NCBI RefSeq assembly: GCF_000282375.1
Contig: NZ_AKJK01000043.1
Span: 121,105-185,104 of the forward strand
Length of the DNA: 64,000 nt
Source: Pseudomonas sp. GM50
Lineage (GTDB): Bacteria > Pseudomonadota > Gammaproteobacteria > Pseudomonadales > Pseudomonadaceae
Reading direction: 5' to 3'
Shown here one piece after another: positions 20,344 to 33,488 of this stretch (position 1 is its first letter; every line of letters starts with the position of its first letter). The position numbers and the translations under genes are program-made. The notes under the pieces were generated by a model that was given only the letters and a program-made list of their open reading frames with translations, was not told the DNA's origin and did not search any database.

Positions 20344-21611
20344 GTCACTAACCTGCGCTGGAAGAGTTCACGAAAGACCGGATAGATATCCCCGGCCGAG
20401 ACCAGTTGCTGCTGGGCAAAAGTGTCAGAGAAGGCTTCGGCGATGCGTTCGTACTCGAACCACAAGGCCTGGTGTTCGCGCGGGGTAATCTCAACATAAG
20501 TGTAGTACTGCACGAACGGCATGATCTGATTGATCAGGATGTCGCGGCAGATCGGCGAATCGTCGTTCCAGTTGTCGCCGTCGGACGCCTGGGCGGCATA
20601 GATGTTCCATTCATTGCTCGGGTAACGCTCGGCCATGATCTCCTGCATCAGTTTCAGGGCGCTGGAAACGATGGTGCCGCCGGTTTCCCGGGAGTAGAAA
20701 AACTCCTCCTCATCCACTTCACGGGCACTGGTGTGGTGGCGGATGAACACGACGTCGATTTTGTCGTAGTTGCGCTTGAGGAACAGGTACAGCAGGATGA
20801 AGAAGCGTTTGGCAATGTCCTTGGTTGCCTGCGTCATGGAGCCGGACACGTCCATCAGGCAGAACATCACTGCTTTGGAGCTGGGGTTCGGCTGCTTGAT
20901 CAGCAGGTTGTACTTGAGGTCGAAGGTGTCGAGAAATGGCACTCGGTGGATACGCGCGCTGAGCTTCTCGATTTCTGCTTCGAGCTCCTGGATATCGCCG
21001 AAGTTGTCCGGTTCTTCGCGTTTAAGCCGCAGCAGTTCCTCTTTGACTTCGCGCAATTTCGCCCGGCTGCTGCCGGACAAGGCAATGCGCCGTGCATGTG
21101 CCGAACGCAGCGTGCGGATAATGTTGATCCGCGACGGGTTGCCTTCGTTGCTGATGCCTGCGCGTACGGTCTTGAAGGTGTCGGTGCCGGTCAGATGGCG
21201 TTTGACCAGATTGGGTAATTCAAGGTCCTCGAACATGAATTCGAGGAATTCTTCCTGGGTAATCTGGAAGACGAACTCGTCCATCCCTTCACCCGTGTTA
21301 CCGGCCTTGCCGGGGCCTCTGCCGCCACCACCTCCGGGCGGACGGGCAATGTGCTCGCCGCTGGTAAATTCCTTGTTGCCGGGGTGCACGATGGTTTGCT
21401 TGCCGCCACGACCGTGGTGAAGCACCGGCTCGTCGATGTCGCGACCGGGAATGCTGATTTGCTCGCCGTGTTCCATATCGGTAATGGAGCGCCGGCTGAC
21501 CGCCTCTTCGACTGCCTTTTTGATGTGATCACGATAGCGCCGCAAAAACCGTTGGCGGTTTACCGTGCTCTTGTTCTTGCCATTGAGACGTCGGTCGATC
21601 ACATAGCTCAT
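20340..21611 (-). CDS. yeaH: DUF444 protein YeaH (VWA-like)
   Basis: 423 aa. N-terminal basic segment '[19 protein letters not shown]', a Gly/Arg-rich linker near residues 85-110, then a von Willebrand A-like half with a MIDAS-type '[13 protein letters not shown]' near residue 250. Acts in the PrkA/YeaG kinase pathway in enterobacteria; partner and substrate here are inferred from gene order. Overlaps ycgB by 4 bases and follows prkA by about 200 bases containing a hairpin. Confidence 0.93.
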   Translation of the reverse strand: MSYVIDRRLNGKNKSTVNRQRFLRRYRDHIKKAVEEAVSRRSITDMEHGEQISIPGRDIDEPVLHHGRGGKQTIVHPGNKEFTSGEHIARPPGGGGGRGPGKAGNTGEGMDEFVFQITQEEFLEFMFEDLELPNLVKRHLTGTDTFKTVRAGISNEGNPSRINIIRTLRSAHARRIALSGSSRAKLREVKEELLRLKREEPDNFGDIQELEAEIEKLSARIHRVPFLDTFDLKYNLLIKQPNPSSKAVMFCLMDVSGSMTQATKDIAKRFFILLYLFLKRNYDKIDVVFIRHHTSAREVDEEEFFYSRETGGTIVSSALKLMQEIMAERYPSNEWNIYAAQASDGDNWNDDSPICRDILINQIMPFVQYYTYVEITPREHQALWFEYERIAEAFSDTFAQQQLVSAGDIYPVFRELFQRRLVT

Positions 21612-21743
21612 GACTGCTCCTTAGAAGCTGTCCTGAAAGGGGCGAGCGTTAACGCAGCATAAGGCCAGTGCCGGAGGGTGTACACGCTCCCCCAAGCGCT
21701 TTGATGCTGCCTGAACCTCGCTACCGCATTTCGGACACCTCCA

Positions 21744-21779
21744 GAGGCCTGTGTAACAGAAAAAGCGTAAACAGGCCTC
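21744..21779. repeat. Hairpin in the prkA-yeaH gap
   Basis: Perfect 9-bp inverted repeat GAGGCCTGT / ACAGGCCTC with an 18-base loop, between prkA and yeaH and transcribed with them. No U-tract, so it may be a message-stability or processing element rather than a full terminator. Confidence 0.45.
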
Positions 21780-21812
21780 GGGCTAACGACAACCGGTCTG
21801 ACCGGCAGCGGG

Positions 21813-23735
21813 TTACTGTGATTTTCTGACCCGCAAGTACCACTCGGACAGCAGTCGTACCTGTTTGTCGGTGTAGCCCCGCTCGACCATCCGTGTGACG
21901 AAGTCGTTGTGCTTCTGCTGGTCCTCTTTGCTGGCCTTGGCGTTGAAGCTGATGACCGGCAGCAGGTCCTCGGTGTTGGAGAACATTTTCTTCTCGATGA
22001 CCACCCGCAGTTTTTCGTAGCTGAGCCAGGTTGGGTTCTTGCCGTTGTTGTTGGCTCGGGCGCGCAGTACGAAGTTGACGATTTCGTTGCGGAAATCCTT
22101 CGGATTGCTGATGCCGGCCGGTTTTTCGATTTTCTCCAGTTCCTCGTTCAGGGCTACGCGGTTGAGGATCTCGCCGGTTTCCGGATCGCGGTATTCCTGA
22201 TCCTGAATCCAGAAGTCGGCGTACAGCACGTAGCGATCGAAGATGTTCTGACCGTACTCGCTGTAAGACTCGAGGTAGGCAGTCTGGATCTCCTTGCCGA
22301 TGAATTCGATATAACGCGGCGCCAGGTACTCTTTCAGGAAGCGCAGATAGCGTTCCCGGGTCTCGGCCTGGAACTGTTCCTGTTCGATCTGCTGTTCCAG
22401 TACGTAGAGCAGATGTACCGGGTTGGCGGCGATTTCGTGCGGATCGAAGTTGAAGACCTTCGACAGAATCTTGAAGGCGAAGCGGGTCGACAGACCGTTC
22501 ATGCCTTCGTCGACACCCGCTGCGTCGCGGTATTCCTGGATCGACTTGGCCTTCGGATCGGTGTCCTTGAGGTTTTCGCCGTCATACACGCGCATCTTGG
22601 AGTAGATGTTGGAGTTTTCCGGTTCCTTGAGGCGCGAGAGCACGGTGAACTGAGCGAGCATTTTCAGCGTGTCGGGCGCGCAATGGGCCTTGGCCAGCGA
22701 GCTGTTGAACAGAAGCTTGTCGTAGATCTTCACCTCGTCGCTGACGCGCAGGCAGTACGGCACTTTGACGATATAGATCCGGTCGATGAATGCTTCGTTG
22801 TTCTTGTTGTTACGGAAGGTGTGCCATTCCGATTCGTTGGAGTGGGCCAGCAGGATCCCGGTAAACGGAATCGCCCCCAAACCTTCGGTGCTGTTGTAGT
22901 TGCCTTCCTGGGTGGCCGTCAGCAATGGGTGCAGCACCTTGATCGGTGCCTTGAACATTTCGACGAACTCCATCAAGCCCTGGTTGGCCCGGCACAGCGC
23001 CCCCGAGTAGCTATAGGCATCGGCGTCGTTCTGCGGGAACTCTTCCAGTTTGCGAATATCGACCTTGCCCACCAGTGCCGAGATGTCCTGGTTGTTTTCA
23101 TCTCCCGGCTCGGTTTTCGCGACTGCGATCTGGTTGAGGATCGATGGATAGAGTTTCACCACGCGGAACTGGCTGATGTCGCCGCCGAATTCGGCCAGGC
23201 GCTTGGTGGCCCATGGCGACATGATGGTATTGAGATAGCGCCGGGGAATGCCGAAGTCTTCCTCGAGGATCGCGCCATCTTCGGTGGCGTTGAACAGACC
23301 CAGGGGCGACTCGAAAACCGGCGAGCCCTTGATTGCGTAGAAGGGCACTTTCTCGATCAGTTGTTTGAGCTTTTCGGCCAGGGACGACTTACCGCCACCG
23401 ACAGGGCCGAGCAGGTAGAGGATCTGTTTCTTCTCTTCCAGACCCTGGGCCGCATGGCGGAAATACGACACGATCTGGTCGATGCATTCTTCCATCCCAT
23501 GGAAGTCTTCAAAGGCCGGATAGCGGCGGATCACCTTGTTGGAAAAGATTCGCGACAGCCTCGAGTTGGTCGAGGTGTCGAGCAGCTCCGGTTCTCCGAT
23601 GGCCAGCAAGAGACGCTCGGCGGCGGAAACGTAGGCGCTGCGGTCCTTTTTGCACAGCTCCAGGTACTCCTGCAGAGAGAGTTCTTCCTGGCGCGTGGAC
23701 TCGAAGCGTTGTTGGAAGTGGCTAAAGATACTCAT
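21813..23735 (-). CDS. prkA: PrkA family serine protein kinase (YeaG)
   Basis: 640 aa, full length. N-terminal AAA+ module with Walker A 'GPVGGGKSSLAEKL' near residues 112-125, and the C-terminal PrkA domain from about 400 on. Homologues phosphorylate proteins under nutrient limitation. First gene of the prkA-yeaH-ycgB group. The 297-base upstream gap holds no gene; it includes the 14-base palindrome GCCGGTGTACCGGC near 23877. Confidence 0.95.
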   Translation of the reverse strand: MSIFSHFQQRFESTRQEELSLQEYLELCKKDRSAYVSAAERLLLAIGEPELLDTSTNSRLSRIFSNKVIRRYPAFEDFHGMEECIDQIVSYFRHAAQGLEEKKQILYLLGPVGGGKSSLAEKLKQLIEKVPFYAIKGSPVFESPLGLFNATEDGAILEEDFGIPRRYLNTIMSPWATKRLAEFGGDISQFRVVKLYPSILNQIAVAKTEPGDENNQDISALVGKVDIRKLEEFPQNDADAYSYSGALCRANQGLMEFVEMFKAPIKVLHPLLTATQEGNYNSTEGLGAIPFTGILLAHSNESEWHTFRNNKNNEAFIDRIYIVKVPYCLRVSDEVKIYDKLLFNSSLAKAHCAPDTLKMLAQFTVLSRLKEPENSNIYSKMRVYDGENLKDTDPKAKSIQEYRDAAGVDEGMNGLSTRFAFKILSKVFNFDPHEIAANPVHLLYVLEQQIEQEQFQAETRERYLRFLKEYLAPRYIEFIGKEIQTAYLESYSEYGQNIFDRYVLYADFWIQDQEYRDPETGEILNRVALNEELEKIEKPAGISNPKDFRNEIVNFVLRARANNNGKNPTWLSYEKLRVVIEKKMFSNTEDLLPVISFNAKASKEDQQKHNDFVTRMVERGYTDKQVRLLSEWYLRVRKSQ

Positions 23736-23989
23736 GACGTCACCTCGCTCGATACGTGGAGCCGACGCCGGATCACTCAGTCGATGCTGGCAGCAACCGA
23801 ACAGGCAGTTGCTGTTTACCCCCCAGAACTCTCCCGGAGCTGACGACTCCGAAAGCTACTCCCGATGACCCGCGCGCCGGTGTACCGGCTCTCCCCTGTT
23901 TTGGATGGCCTGCGCTTAAGGATAGTTGGGAATTCGGAAGGTAAATGCAAGATGCGTAATAAGTTGTGGCAGACCGTTCGTCTGTCACC

Positions 23990-24019
23990 GCGCAAGCCCG
24001 CGGGGACCGGGGCTTGCGC
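23990..24019. repeat. Strong GC-rich hairpin after glpE
   Basis: 10-bp stem GCGCAAGCCC / GGGCTTGCGC with a 10-base loop, just downstream of glpE on the minus strand. No U-tract follows on that strand (GGTGACAG), so it would slow or stabilise rather than clearly terminate. Confidence 0.5.
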
Positions 24020-24032
24020 GCATTGAAAAATA

Positions 24033-24362
24033 TTATTCGGAAGTGCCTTGCGCCGTTTCCGAAGGATAGGCCGTACGCCACAACTCGAAACCGCCATCCA
24101 TGCTATAGACGTCGGAGAAGCCTTGGCTGACTAGATAGGCCGCCGCGCCTTGGCTGGAATTTCCGTGATAGCAGACCACTACCGTCGGCGCGTCCAGGTC
24201 AGCGCCCTGAATGAAAGCATGCAGGGAATGATTGTCCAGATGCTTGGAGCCGGCAATGTGCAGCGCGGCAAACGTTGCCGGATCGCGGACATCGACCACC
24301 ACCGCGCCTTGTTCGCGCAGGGCCTGGGCCTGTTCTGGGGGGATACGTTTGAATTCGCTCAT
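24033..24362 (-). CDS. glpE: Thiosulfate sulfurtransferase GlpE (single-domain rhodanese)
   Basis: 109 aa cytoplasmic protein. Rhodanese fold with '[17 protein letters not shown]' near residues 20-36 and the active-site loop 'CYHGNSSQG' near 64-72, whose Cys carries the persulfide. Moves sulfane sulfur from thiosulfate to cyanide or dithiols. Lies 33 bases after apaH on the same strand. Confidence 0.95.
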   Translation of the reverse strand: MSEFKRIPPEQAQALREQGAVVVDVRDPATFAALHIAGSKHLDNHSLHAFIQGADLDAPTVVVCYHGNSSQGAAAYLVSQGFSDVYSMDGGFELWRTAYPSETAQGTSE

Positions 24363-24395
24363 GGCGGGCTCCTGTGGCTCGGCTGAAAGCGCAGT

Positions 24396-25277
24396 CTAGC
24401 GCGGGGCGCTGGCTGACGTTTGTTCGGGAATAGGGGCGGCGACAGCCGGCCGAGTGTGGCCATGGGCGTCGCATTTACATTGCAGGCGCTCACCGGTGTC
24501 GACGTTCATCAGGGTCATGGCGCCACCCCAGACGCAACCGGTGTCGAGCGCAAACAGGCCTGGCTCGTTGCACTGGCCTTCGAGCGCCGCCCAGTGGCCG
24601 AAGATGATCTTCAGGCCTTTGGTCTTGCGCTCCTTGTGGGTGAACCACGGCGCATAGCCCGGCGGTGCGGTGTCGACGCCTTCCTTGCCCTTGAGATCAA
24701 GCTTGCCGTCGCTGGTGCAAAAACGCATTCGGGTGAAATAGTTGGTGATGACTCGCAAGCGCGCTGCGCCTTTGAGGTCGCTGTCCCATTTCACCGGCTC
24801 GTTGCCGTACATACCGTCGAGGTAAGGCGCGAAGCGGTTGTCGTCGTGCAGGGCTGCTTCGACTTCGGCGGCGCACTTCAAGGCTTTGCGCAGCGACCAT
24901 TGCGGCGGAATGCCGGCATGGACCAGGGCGATATCGCGCTGTTCGTCGTAATGCATGAGCTTTTGTTGCCGAACCCACTCCAGCAGCTCCGCGCAATCGG
25001 GTGCTTCCAGAATTTCGCGCAGAGTGTCGGCCTTCTTCAGGCGTTCGATGTTTTGCCCGACGGCCAGCAAGTGCAGGTCATGGTTGCCGAGCACGCACAC
25101 CAGCGACTCGCGGAGGCTATAGAGGAAGCGCAAGGTTTCCAGCGACTGTGGGCCTCGGTTGACCAGATCTCCCACCAGCCATAACCGGTCCTGGGCCGGG
25201 TCGAAAGCGACTTGCTTGAGCAGGCATTGCAGCGGCTCAAGGCAACCTTGCAAGTCGCCGACGGCATACGTCGCCAT
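24396..25277 (-). CDS. apaH: Symmetrical Ap4A hydrolase ApaH
   Basis: 293 aa. Cleaves Ap4A to two ADP and removes Np4 caps from mRNA. Metallophosphatase motifs: 'GDLQGC' residues 7-12, '[10 protein letters not shown]' near 36-45, 'GNHDLH' near 63. The C-terminal about 30 residues are longer and more polar than in E. coli. Start ATG overlaps the apaG stop (ATGA), so the two are coupled. Confidence 0.96.
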   Translation of the reverse strand: MATYAVGDLQGCLEPLQCLLKQVAFDPAQDRLWLVGDLVNRGPQSLETLRFLYSLRESLVCVLGNHDLHLLAVGQNIERLKKADTLREILEAPDCAELLEWVRQQKLMHYDEQRDIALVHAGIPPQWSLRKALKCAAEVEAALHDDNRFAPYLDGMYGNEPVKWDSDLKGAARLRVITNYFTRMRFCTSDGKLDLKGKEGVDTAPPGYAPWFTHKERKTKGLKIIFGHWAALEGQCNEPGLFALDTGCVWGGAMTLMNVDTGERLQCKCDAHGHTRPAVAAPIPEQTSASAPR

Positions 25278-25657
25278 CAGTGCAGGGCTCCGGGGACCGC
25301 CAGACGAAACGGAGCGATGACAGCATCGAAGTGTTTACCGTCGTCGGCGACCATCTCATAAGTGCCCTGCATGGTACCGACTTTGGACGTCATGACGGTG
25401 CCGCTGCTGTAAGTGTGGCTCTTGCCCACGTCGATCAACGGCTGCTGGCCGACGACGCCTGCACCGCGAACCTCCTCGACATGCCCGTCACCGTCGGTGA
25501 TCACCCAATGCCGTGAAAGCAGTTTGGCGGGCACCAGGCCATTGTTCTGCACGGTGATGGTGTAGGCGAAGGCAAAGCGATTTTGCTCGGGTTGCGATTG
25601 TTCTGCCAGATAGCGGGTGACGACGCTGACGTCGACCTGATAACGAGGATCGGACAT
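25277..25657 (-). CDS. apaG: ApaG (Co2+/Mg2+ efflux-associated protein)
   Basis: 126 aa, the family length. Beta-sandwich protein with '[24 protein letters not shown]' near residues 30-53 and 'GxGVVGxQP' near 64-73. The biochemical function is unsettled. Its stop overlaps the apaH start; it follows rsmA at 115 bases. Confidence 0.95.
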   Translation of the reverse strand: MSDPRYQVDVSVVTRYLAEQSQPEQNRFAFAYTITVQNNGLVPAKLLSRHWVITDGDGHVEEVRGAGVVGQQPLIDVGKSHTYSSGTVMTSKVGTMQGTYEMVADDGKHFDAVIAPFRLAVPGALH

Positions 25658-25721
25658 GCAAAAGGCCTTAGAAACGAAGCGGGACGCGGGGCATAGCTGA
25701 TAGAACTCAGTCTAGGCCAAG

Positions 25722-25758
25722 TATCGGGTAGTAAACCAGAGTGGCGCCCTACCCGATA
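25722..25758. repeat. Hairpin between rsmA and apaG
   Basis: 10-bp inverted repeat TATCGGGTAG / CTACCCGATA with a 17-base loop, in the only sizeable gap of the apaH-to-lptD cluster. No U-tract on the minus strand; perhaps a processing or partial termination site. Confidence 0.4.
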
Positions 25759-25772
25759 GCGCTCATCGCCTT

Positions 25773-26591
25773 TCAGTCGGTGGCAGGCTTTTGTAGGACT
25801 TGTTCGCTGAGCTTGTCGGCCAGGCGCACGAAGGCAGCCAGATCGAGCTGCTCGGGACGTAGGCTGCCATCGACGCCGGCGGCTTCGATTTCAGCGTTGT
25901 TGAGCAGCAATTTCAGCGTATTACGCAGGGTTTTGCGGCGCTGGTTGAAGGCTTCGCGCACAACGCGCTCCAGCAGTTTGTGATCTTTGGCTGGATGCGG
26001 AAGTACCGCGTGAGGCACCAGCCGCACGATGGCCGAATCGACTTTCGGCGGCGGATTGAATGCGCCCGGGCCCACGTTGAACAGATGTTCTACCCGGCAG
26101 TGATACTGAACCATGATCGACAGGCGACCCCAGTCACCGCCACCAGGCCCCGCCGCCAGACGCTCGACTACTTCCTTCTGCAGCATGAAGTGCATGTCAC
26201 GAATCAGGCTTGCGTTGTGCAGCAGATGAAAAATCAGCGGCGTAGAGATGTTGTACGGCAGGTTGCCGACCACTCGCAGGCTGTTCGGCGCGGCGTTCAG
26301 GCTGTTGAAGTCGAACTTCAGCGCGTCACCCTGATGCAGGTGGAAATTGCTCTTGCCGGCGAACTGCTGGTTGAGGATCGGGATCAGGTCCTTGTCCAGC
26401 TCTACTACGTCCAGTTGTGCGCCGCTGTCGAGCAGGCCTTTGGTCAATGCGCCCTGGCCCGGGCCGATTTCCAGCAGACGGTCTTCAGGCTTGGCATGGA
26501 TGGAACGCAGGATACGGTCGATAACGCCGGCATCGTGCAGGAAGTTCTGGCCGAAGCGCTTGCGCGCTCGGTGTTGGTAATGCTCGGTCAT
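25773..26591 (-). CDS. rsmA: 16S rRNA adenine dimethyltransferase RsmA (KsgA)
   Basis: 272 aa. Dimethylates A1518 and A1519 of 16S rRNA with SAM. Motifs: '[11 protein letters not shown]' at residues 10-20, SAM-binding '[11 protein letters not shown]' near 41-51, 'NLPYNIST' near 113-120. C-terminal helical domain intact. Overlaps pdxA by 4 bases. Confidence 0.97.
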   Translation of the reverse strand: MTEHYQHRARKRFGQNFLHDAGVIDRILRSIHAKPEDRLLEIGPGQGALTKGLLDSGAQLDVVELDKDLIPILNQQFAGKSNFHLHQGDALKFDFNSLNAAPNSLRVVGNLPYNISTPLIFHLLHNASLIRDMHFMLQKEVVERLAAGPGGGDWGRLSIMVQYHCRVEHLFNVGPGAFNPPPKVDSAIVRLVPHAVLPHPAKDHKLLERVVREAFNQRRKTLRNTLKLLLNNAEIEAAGVDGSLRPEQLDLAAFVRLADKLSEQVLQKPATD

Positions 26592-27577
26592 AAACGAGTC
26601 TCGGCCATCTGGTAGGCGGTTTCCAGGGCGACTTGCAGGCTGCCGGTATCGATTTTGCCGCTACCGGCCAGATCCAGGGCGGTGCCGTGGTCGACCGAAG
26701 TGCGGATGATCGGCAAGCCGAGGGTCACGTTGACTGCCGCGCCGAAGCCTTTGTATTTCAGCACGGGCAGGCCCTGGTCGTGGTACATCGCCAGCACCGC
26801 GTCGCAGTGCTCCAGATATTTGGGGGTAAACAGAGTGTCGGCGGGCAGGGGACCGCGAAGGTCCATGCCCTCGCCGCGCAGGCGCTCTAATGTAGGTTCG
26901 ATGATGTCGATTTCTTCATGGCCCAGATGACCGCCTTCACCGGCGTGCGGGTTAAGCCCGCAAACCAGGATGCGTGGCTGGGCGATGCCGAATTTTTCTT
27001 GCAGGTCGGCGTACAGGATCCGCGTGACCCGCTCCAGGCGCTCCGGTGTGATTGCATCGGCAATCTCGCGAAGGGGCAGGTGAGTGGTCACCAATGCCAC
27101 GCGCAAGCCGCGGGTGGCGAGCATCATCACCACTTGCGCAGTATGAGTCAGGTCAGCGAGAAATTCCGTGTGCCCGGAAAAGGCGATTCCGGATTCATTG
27201 ATCACGCCCTTGTGCACCGGGGCGGTGATCATTCCGGCGAAATGCCCGTCCAGGCAGCCCTGGCCAGCACGCGTCAGGGTTTCCAGAACGAAAGCCGCAT
27301 TGGCTTTGTCCAGTTGCCCGGCGATGACCTTGGCGTTAAGCGGCGTATCCCACACATACAGACTGTTGGCCGGGGCCGGAGTATCTGGCCAGCTGTCCGG
27401 CGTTACCGGCAGCAGATCGACAACCACGCCCAGCTGCGCGGCCCGCTCGATGAGCAGGTCGCGGCTGGTAATGGCAATCAGAGGGTGTGGCTGGGCTTGC
27501 GAGGCGAGCAGCAGGCACAGGTCAGGACCTATGCCGGCCGGTTCGCCGGGGGTCAACGCGAAACGCTTGGGTTTCAC
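26588..27577 (-). CDS. pdxA: 4-hydroxythreonine-4-phosphate dehydrogenase PdxA
   Basis: 329 aa. NAD-dependent step in pyridoxal phosphate synthesis. '[12 protein letters not shown]' at residues 9-20, metal His residues in 'SGHTEFL' near 134 and in 'HDQGLP' near 270, 'NPHAGEGG' near 214. Overlaps both surA (4 bases) and rsmA (4 bases); this apaG-rsmA-pdxA-surA-lptD order matches other gammaproteobacteria. Confidence 0.96.
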   Translation of the reverse strand: MKPKRFALTPGEPAGIGPDLCLLLASQAQPHPLIAITSRDLLIERAAQLGVVVDLLPVTPDSWPDTPAPANSLYVWDTPLNAKVIAGQLDKANAAFVLETLTRAGQGCLDGHFAGMITAPVHKGVINESGIAFSGHTEFLADLTHTAQVVMMLATRGLRVALVTTHLPLREIADAITPERLERVTRILYADLQEKFGIAQPRILVCGLNPHAGEGGHLGHEEIDIIEPTLERLRGEGMDLRGPLPADTLFTPKYLEHCDAVLAMYHDQGLPVLKYKGFGAAVNVTLGLPIIRTSVDHGTALDLAGSGKIDTGSLQVALETAYQMAETRL

Positions 27578-28896
27578 TGCGTTGCCTGGTCTGCACCAGG
27601 GAGCTTGATTTCTACATACGCTTCGTCACGGATCTGACGCAGCCAGGTTTGCAGCTCTTCATCGTATTTGCGGTTACGCAGTACGGTCATCGCTTGCTGT
27701 TCACGGGCCTGGTTGGTGCTGTCGGTGGCGCGGCGGCCAAGGACTTCCAGAACGTGCCAGCCATATTGAGTCTGGAACGGCTTGGACAGCTGACCTTGTG
27801 GGGTCTTGGCCATCACTTCGCGGAATTCAGGCACCAGTGCATTCGGGTCGATCCAGTTCAGGTCGCCACCGTTGAGGGCGGAACCCGGATCTTCCGAGAA
27901 GCTTTTCGCCAGCTCGCCGAAATCTTCGCCCGCTTCGATGCGGGTGTAGAGCGATTGAGCCAGAGCCTTGGTTTTTGCTTCGTCGCGGATCGGGCTTGGT
28001 TTTACCAGGATGTGACGCACATGCACTTCGTCGCGCACCTGGGCTTCGCCGCCACGCTTGTCGAGGATCTTCAGGATGATGAAGCCGCCCGGTGTGCGCA
28101 TTGGCTGGGTAATGTCGCCGACAGCCATGGTGCTCAGCATACGATCGAAAGGAGGTGGCAGTTGACCGGCTTTACGCCAGCCCATGTCGCCACCTTCCAG
28201 TGCGGTTTCGCTGGCGGATTTGGCGATTGCCAGCTGACCGAAGTCAGCGCCTTGCTTGAGCTGCTGGTAAACCGCGTCGGCCTGTTTGGCTGCATTCTGA
28301 ATCGCGTCGGAGTTGGCGCTTTCCGGCGTAGGAATCAGGATGTTGGCCAGACGGAACTCTTCGGACAGCTGCATCTTGCCCAGGTCGGACGCCAGGAAGT
28401 TCTTCACTTCCTGCTCGGACACCTGGATGCGTTCGGCTACACGGCGCTGACGTACACGGCTGATGATCATTTCGCGGCGGATCTGGTCACGAGCGTCGTC
28501 ATAAGACAGACCGTCGCGAGACAAAGCGGAGCGGAATTGTTCAATCGACATGTTGTTGCGCTGGGCAATGGTGCCGACAGCCTGGTTCAGTTCTTCATCG
28601 GTAATGCGGATGCCGGAACGCTCGCCGATCTGCAGTTGCAGGTTTTCGACGATCAGACGCTCGAGCACCTGCTGATCCAGCACGCCCGCAGGCGGTACGG
28701 CAGCACCGCGTTTGGCGATGGTTTGCTGAACTTCGTGAACGCGCTGGTCCAGTTGGCTCTGCATGACCACGTCGTTGTCGACGATAGCCACCACTTTATC
28801 GATGGACTGTACCGCGGCGTTGGCCGCGGTACCCAGGAACAGCGCGCCCAGCATCAGCGGGCGCAGACAATCAGAAAGCTTGGTCTTCACGTTCAC
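27574..28896 (-). CDS. surA: Periplasmic chaperone/peptidyl-prolyl isomerase SurA
   Basis: 440 aa with a signal peptide (hydrophobic core [13 protein letters not shown]). Escorts outer-membrane proteins, including LptD, across the periplasm. N-terminal chaperone module about 28-170, two parvulin domains about 175-280 and 290-390 (second begins '[10 protein letters not shown]'). Its 5' end lies inside the 3' end of lptD by 26 bases, so translation of the two is coupled. Confidence 0.96.
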   Translation of the reverse strand: MNVKTKLSDCLRPLMLGALFLGTAANAAVQSIDKVVAIVDNDVVMQSQLDQRVHEVQQTIAKRGAAVPPAGVLDQQVLERLIVENLQLQIGERSGIRITDEELNQAVGTIAQRNNMSIEQFRSALSRDGLSYDDARDQIRREMIISRVRQRRVAERIQVSEQEVKNFLASDLGKMQLSEEFRLANILIPTPESANSDAIQNAAKQADAVYQQLKQGADFGQLAIAKSASETALEGGDMGWRKAGQLPPPFDRMLSTMAVGDITQPMRTPGGFIILKILDKRGGEAQVRDEVHVRHILVKPSPIRDEAKTKALAQSLYTRIEAGEDFGELAKSFSEDPGSALNGGDLNWIDPNALVPEFREVMAKTPQGQLSKPFQTQYGWHVLEVLGRRATDSTNQAREQQAMTVLRNRKYDEELQTWLRQIRDEAYVEIKLPGADQATQ

Positions 28897-31669
28897 GATA
28901 ACCTTGGATGCCTTTGTCGAGGAAGCTCTCTACCTTGGCGCCGGTGAGGCCGCCGAGTCCCTTCAGAACAATTTGGAGGAAGATGCCGTGGTCGCCTTTT
29001 TCGTTTTCCGGGGCGTTCTGACTGAACTCGTCATAGCTGACCCAGTAACGGTTGATCAGGCGCAATTTCCAGCAGCAGTTGTCGTATTCGAAACCACCGA
29101 AAGCTTCCAGAGTACGGTTGCGGTTGTAGTCATACTGCCAGCGGCTGATAGCGTTCCACTGCGGCACGATCGGCCAGATCACCGAGAAGTCGTGCTGCTC
29201 GATCTTGTAGTAGTCCTTCACGTAGCCAGGAGTGCCCGGAGTACCGTAGTCACCGCCGCCTACCGACCATTTACCGGTGTTCTGGTCATAACGAACCTGG
29301 TCATTGCGATAGCGATAACCGGCGTTGATGACCTTGTTCGGGTTGTCTTCAGGCTGGTAGTGGAACATCGCGCTGCCCGAGCGAGGGCTGCGGCTGTCCG
29401 GGTCCCAGTTGTAATCGGCGGTGGTGCGCCAATCGCGGTTCCAGCGGTATTCGTATTCCAGCGCGTACGGTGAAACTTTGGCTTGTGCATCGTCGCGGGT
29501 TTTTGCATCGATACCTGGCAACTGGACTTCGCGGTCCTTGAAGTACAAGGCCTGGCCGACGCTGATGCGTTGACGTTCGAAGCCGTTTTCTTCGATCCAG
29601 CGGTTGGTCACGCCCAGCGACAGTTTGTTCTCGTCACCGACACGGTCGGAGCCGGAGAAGCGGTTGTCGCGGAACAGCGAGGCGTAGTTGAAGGTGTATT
29701 CGCCTGTGTCAAAGACTGGAATGTCGGCCTGATCTTCCTCTGGAACATAGAGATAGAACAGGCGCGGTTCCAGGGTTTGGCGATAGTTCTTGCCAAACCA
29801 TTGCGTGTCGCGATCGAAGTACAGACCGCTGTCGATGCTCGCGATCGGCACACCACGGTTCTGGTTACGGCTGTAGGTGCCGTTGAGTCGGTCGGCTTCT
29901 GCGCTTTGTGCAGCAACCTGGTTTTTGCCGGTACCATCCAGATCCAGATCGTACTGGGTGTACTGGTACTTCAGGGATGGTTTCAAGAAACCATAAGTCC
30001 AGTTCAACGGAAGGCTGACACCCGGCTTTAGATTCAAGCGGTTGCCATTGGCACGTGCCAGGCCAGTCACGTTGTTATCAAGACGCGACTCGACGGTGCC
30101 GTCTTCGTTTACGAAGTCGCCGTTCTTCAAGTCACGCTCAAACCGCACAACCTCTGTCTCGTAATCGAAATCCAGACCTTCCGGATGATACGGCAGCTGG
30201 CCATTGAAGGTTATCTGCGGCAAACGATCATAAGGCGTGATGTTCGAAACAGTCGCCAGCTGATAAGCCTGGGCATTCAAACGAGCGGTGTAGCTGTCGC
30301 CACGATAGGTGACAGAACCCTGCTGGTTCACGAAATCGGCACTTTTCACACCAATCTGGTCAGTCTGCAGATCCTGGAAGTAATACGGATCGCTGATCTT
30401 GGTGTAATCGACCTGAGTCATTACGCGCGAGTCCAGACCACCCTTGTGCTGCCAGTTGTACATGTAGCGGGTTTTTTCGTAATCGGTCTGCTTGCTGCGC
30501 TCGGTTTCCTCGTCGTTGAGGTAAGCGGCGCCGAACTGACCTTCGCTGGACTTGGTCAGGTAGCGGAATTCGCCTTCCATCAACAGGCCACGGTTGCTCA
30601 TGTAGCGTGGGTACAACGTGGCATCGTAGTTCGGCGCCAGGTTGAAGTAGTACGGAGTGACCAGCATGAAGCCGGTATCGCTGCCGGTGCCAATGGTTGG
30701 CGGCAGGAAGCCGGACTGGCGACGGTCGTCGATCGGGAAGTAGATGTACGGCGTGTACAGAACCGGAATGTCCTTGACCCGCAGTGTCACGTTGGTCGCG
30801 GTACCGAAACCGGTCGCCGGGTTCAAGGTGATGTTGTTGCCCTTGAGCTGCCAGGCGTTGCTGTCCGGTTCGCACGTGGTGTACGTACCATCCTTGAGGC
30901 GGATGATCGCGTTCTCGGCACGTTTGGCGTACAGCGCGTTACCTCGGATACGCGATTTGTGCATCACGTATTCGGCGTTGTCGACCTTGGCTTCACCGGT
31001 GTCGAGCTGCACGTCGGCGTGGTCGCCCACGATCAGTGCGCCATTGTCGCGAATGCGCACATTGCCGCTCAGTTCGCCACGGCTTTCGGCCTGGTACAGG
31101 TTCGCTTCGTCGGCTTCGGCCTGCATGCTGCCCTGACGCATGACCACGTCACCGGCCAGGGTCGCGACCTGTTCTTCCTGCTTATAGCGGGAGGCCTTGG
31201 CACCGAGAAAGGTTGGCGCGTCACTTTTATTCGTCTTGTCATTCATGCCAGGACGAATCGGTTCGATATAGGAACCAGAGCAGTAAGGACCGGTTTCGGC
31301 CAATTGCGCTGCGGTGAGCTTCTCGCGCGGAACCCAGTCGAGGTGGCTGTAGTCTTCACTACGCGACTTCAGGCCACGGCCCTTGGACTCGGTAACCAGC
31401 ACTGGCTTGGCGCCGGTGTCTGCGCTGGAGCCGGTGTCTGCCGCGGCTTCACCAGTGGCGGAAACTGCGCTGCCGTCATGGACGGGGCGTGGCGGCAATG
31501 CAGCAGCCGGCGCCTTTGGCGCACAGTCCCAGGCACCCGAAGCAGAGACTGAGCAGTCATACTGTTCCGCGGCGACCACGAACGAAGTGGCTAGAGGTTG
31601 CAGGGCCAGCAGACTGCCGGTGACCAACAACGGAAATTTTTTACGAAACGCGGGGGATTTCAATGCCAT
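28871..31669 (-). CDS. lptD: LPS-assembly protein LptD
   Basis: Start ATG 31669 ([12 protein letters not shown]) gives a signal peptide and 932 aa, near the usual pseudomonad length; a longer frame from 31903 reaches into amgK and is not supported. N-terminal OstA/LptA-like domain about residues 130-280 receives LPS, and the C-terminal half is the 26-strand barrel inserted in the outer membrane with LptE. Cys residues lie near the N-terminus (YDCSV, WDCAP, YCSGS) and C-terminus (YDNCCW), able to form the inter-domain disulfides. Divergent from amgK across 130 bases. Confidence 0.96.
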   Translation of the reverse strand: MALKSPAFRKKFPLLVTGSLLALQPLATSFVVAAEQYDCSVSASGAWDCAPKAPAAALPPRPVHDGSAVSATGEAAADTGSSADTGAKPVLVTESKGRGLKSRSEDYSHLDWVPREKLTAAQLAETGPYCSGSYIEPIRPGMNDKTNKSDAPTFLGAKASRYKQEEQVATLAGDVVMRQGSMQAEADEANLYQAESRGELSGNVRIRDNGALIVGDHADVQLDTGEAKVDNAEYVMHKSRIRGNALYAKRAENAIIRLKDGTYTTCEPDSNAWQLKGNNITLNPATGFGTATNVTLRVKDIPVLYTPYIYFPIDDRRQSGFLPPTIGTGSDTGFMLVTPYYFNLAPNYDATLYPRYMSNRGLLMEGEFRYLTKSSEGQFGAAYLNDEETERSKQTDYEKTRYMYNWQHKGGLDSRVMTQVDYTKISDPYYFQDLQTDQIGVKSADFVNQQGSVTYRGDSYTARLNAQAYQLATVSNITPYDRLPQITFNGQLPYHPEGLDFDYETEVVRFERDLKNGDFVNEDGTVESRLDNNVTGLARANGNRLNLKPGVSLPLNWTYGFLKPSLKYQYTQYDLDLDGTGKNQVAAQSAEADRLNGTYSRNQNRGVPIASIDSGLYFDRDTQWFGKNYRQTLEPRLFYLYVPEEDQADIPVFDTGEYTFNYASLFRDNRFSGSDRVGDENKLSLGVTNRWIEENGFERQRISVGQALYFKDREVQLPGIDAKTRDDAQAKVSPYALEYEYRWNRDWRTTADYNWDPDSRSPRSGSAMFHYQPEDNPNKVINAGYRYRNDQVRYDQNTGKWSVGGGDYGTPGTPGYVKDYYKIEQHDFSVIWPIVPQWNAISRWQYDYNRNRTLEAFGGFEYDNCCWKLRLINRYWVSYDEFSQNAPENEKGDHGIFLQIVLKGLGGLTGAKVESFLDKGIQGYREREDQAF

Positions 31670-31799
31670 CTTATTAGTCCGGGCTTCCTGCGTGCCATCT
31701 GCCCGCGGTGTGGGCCGCACGCCTCTCGATGGTCTGAAAAAGATGCTGGATAATAAAGCATGACCCGCTTGACGGCTAGCGCCGTCGGAGACCCTTGCA

Positions 31800-33487
<1,688 letters not shown>

Positions 33488-33488
33488 C

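Noticed and set aside
21909..23843. Plus-strand frame of about 644 codons opposite prkA
   Set aside because: Shadow of prkA in a high-GC genome; prkA has intact Walker A and full family length.
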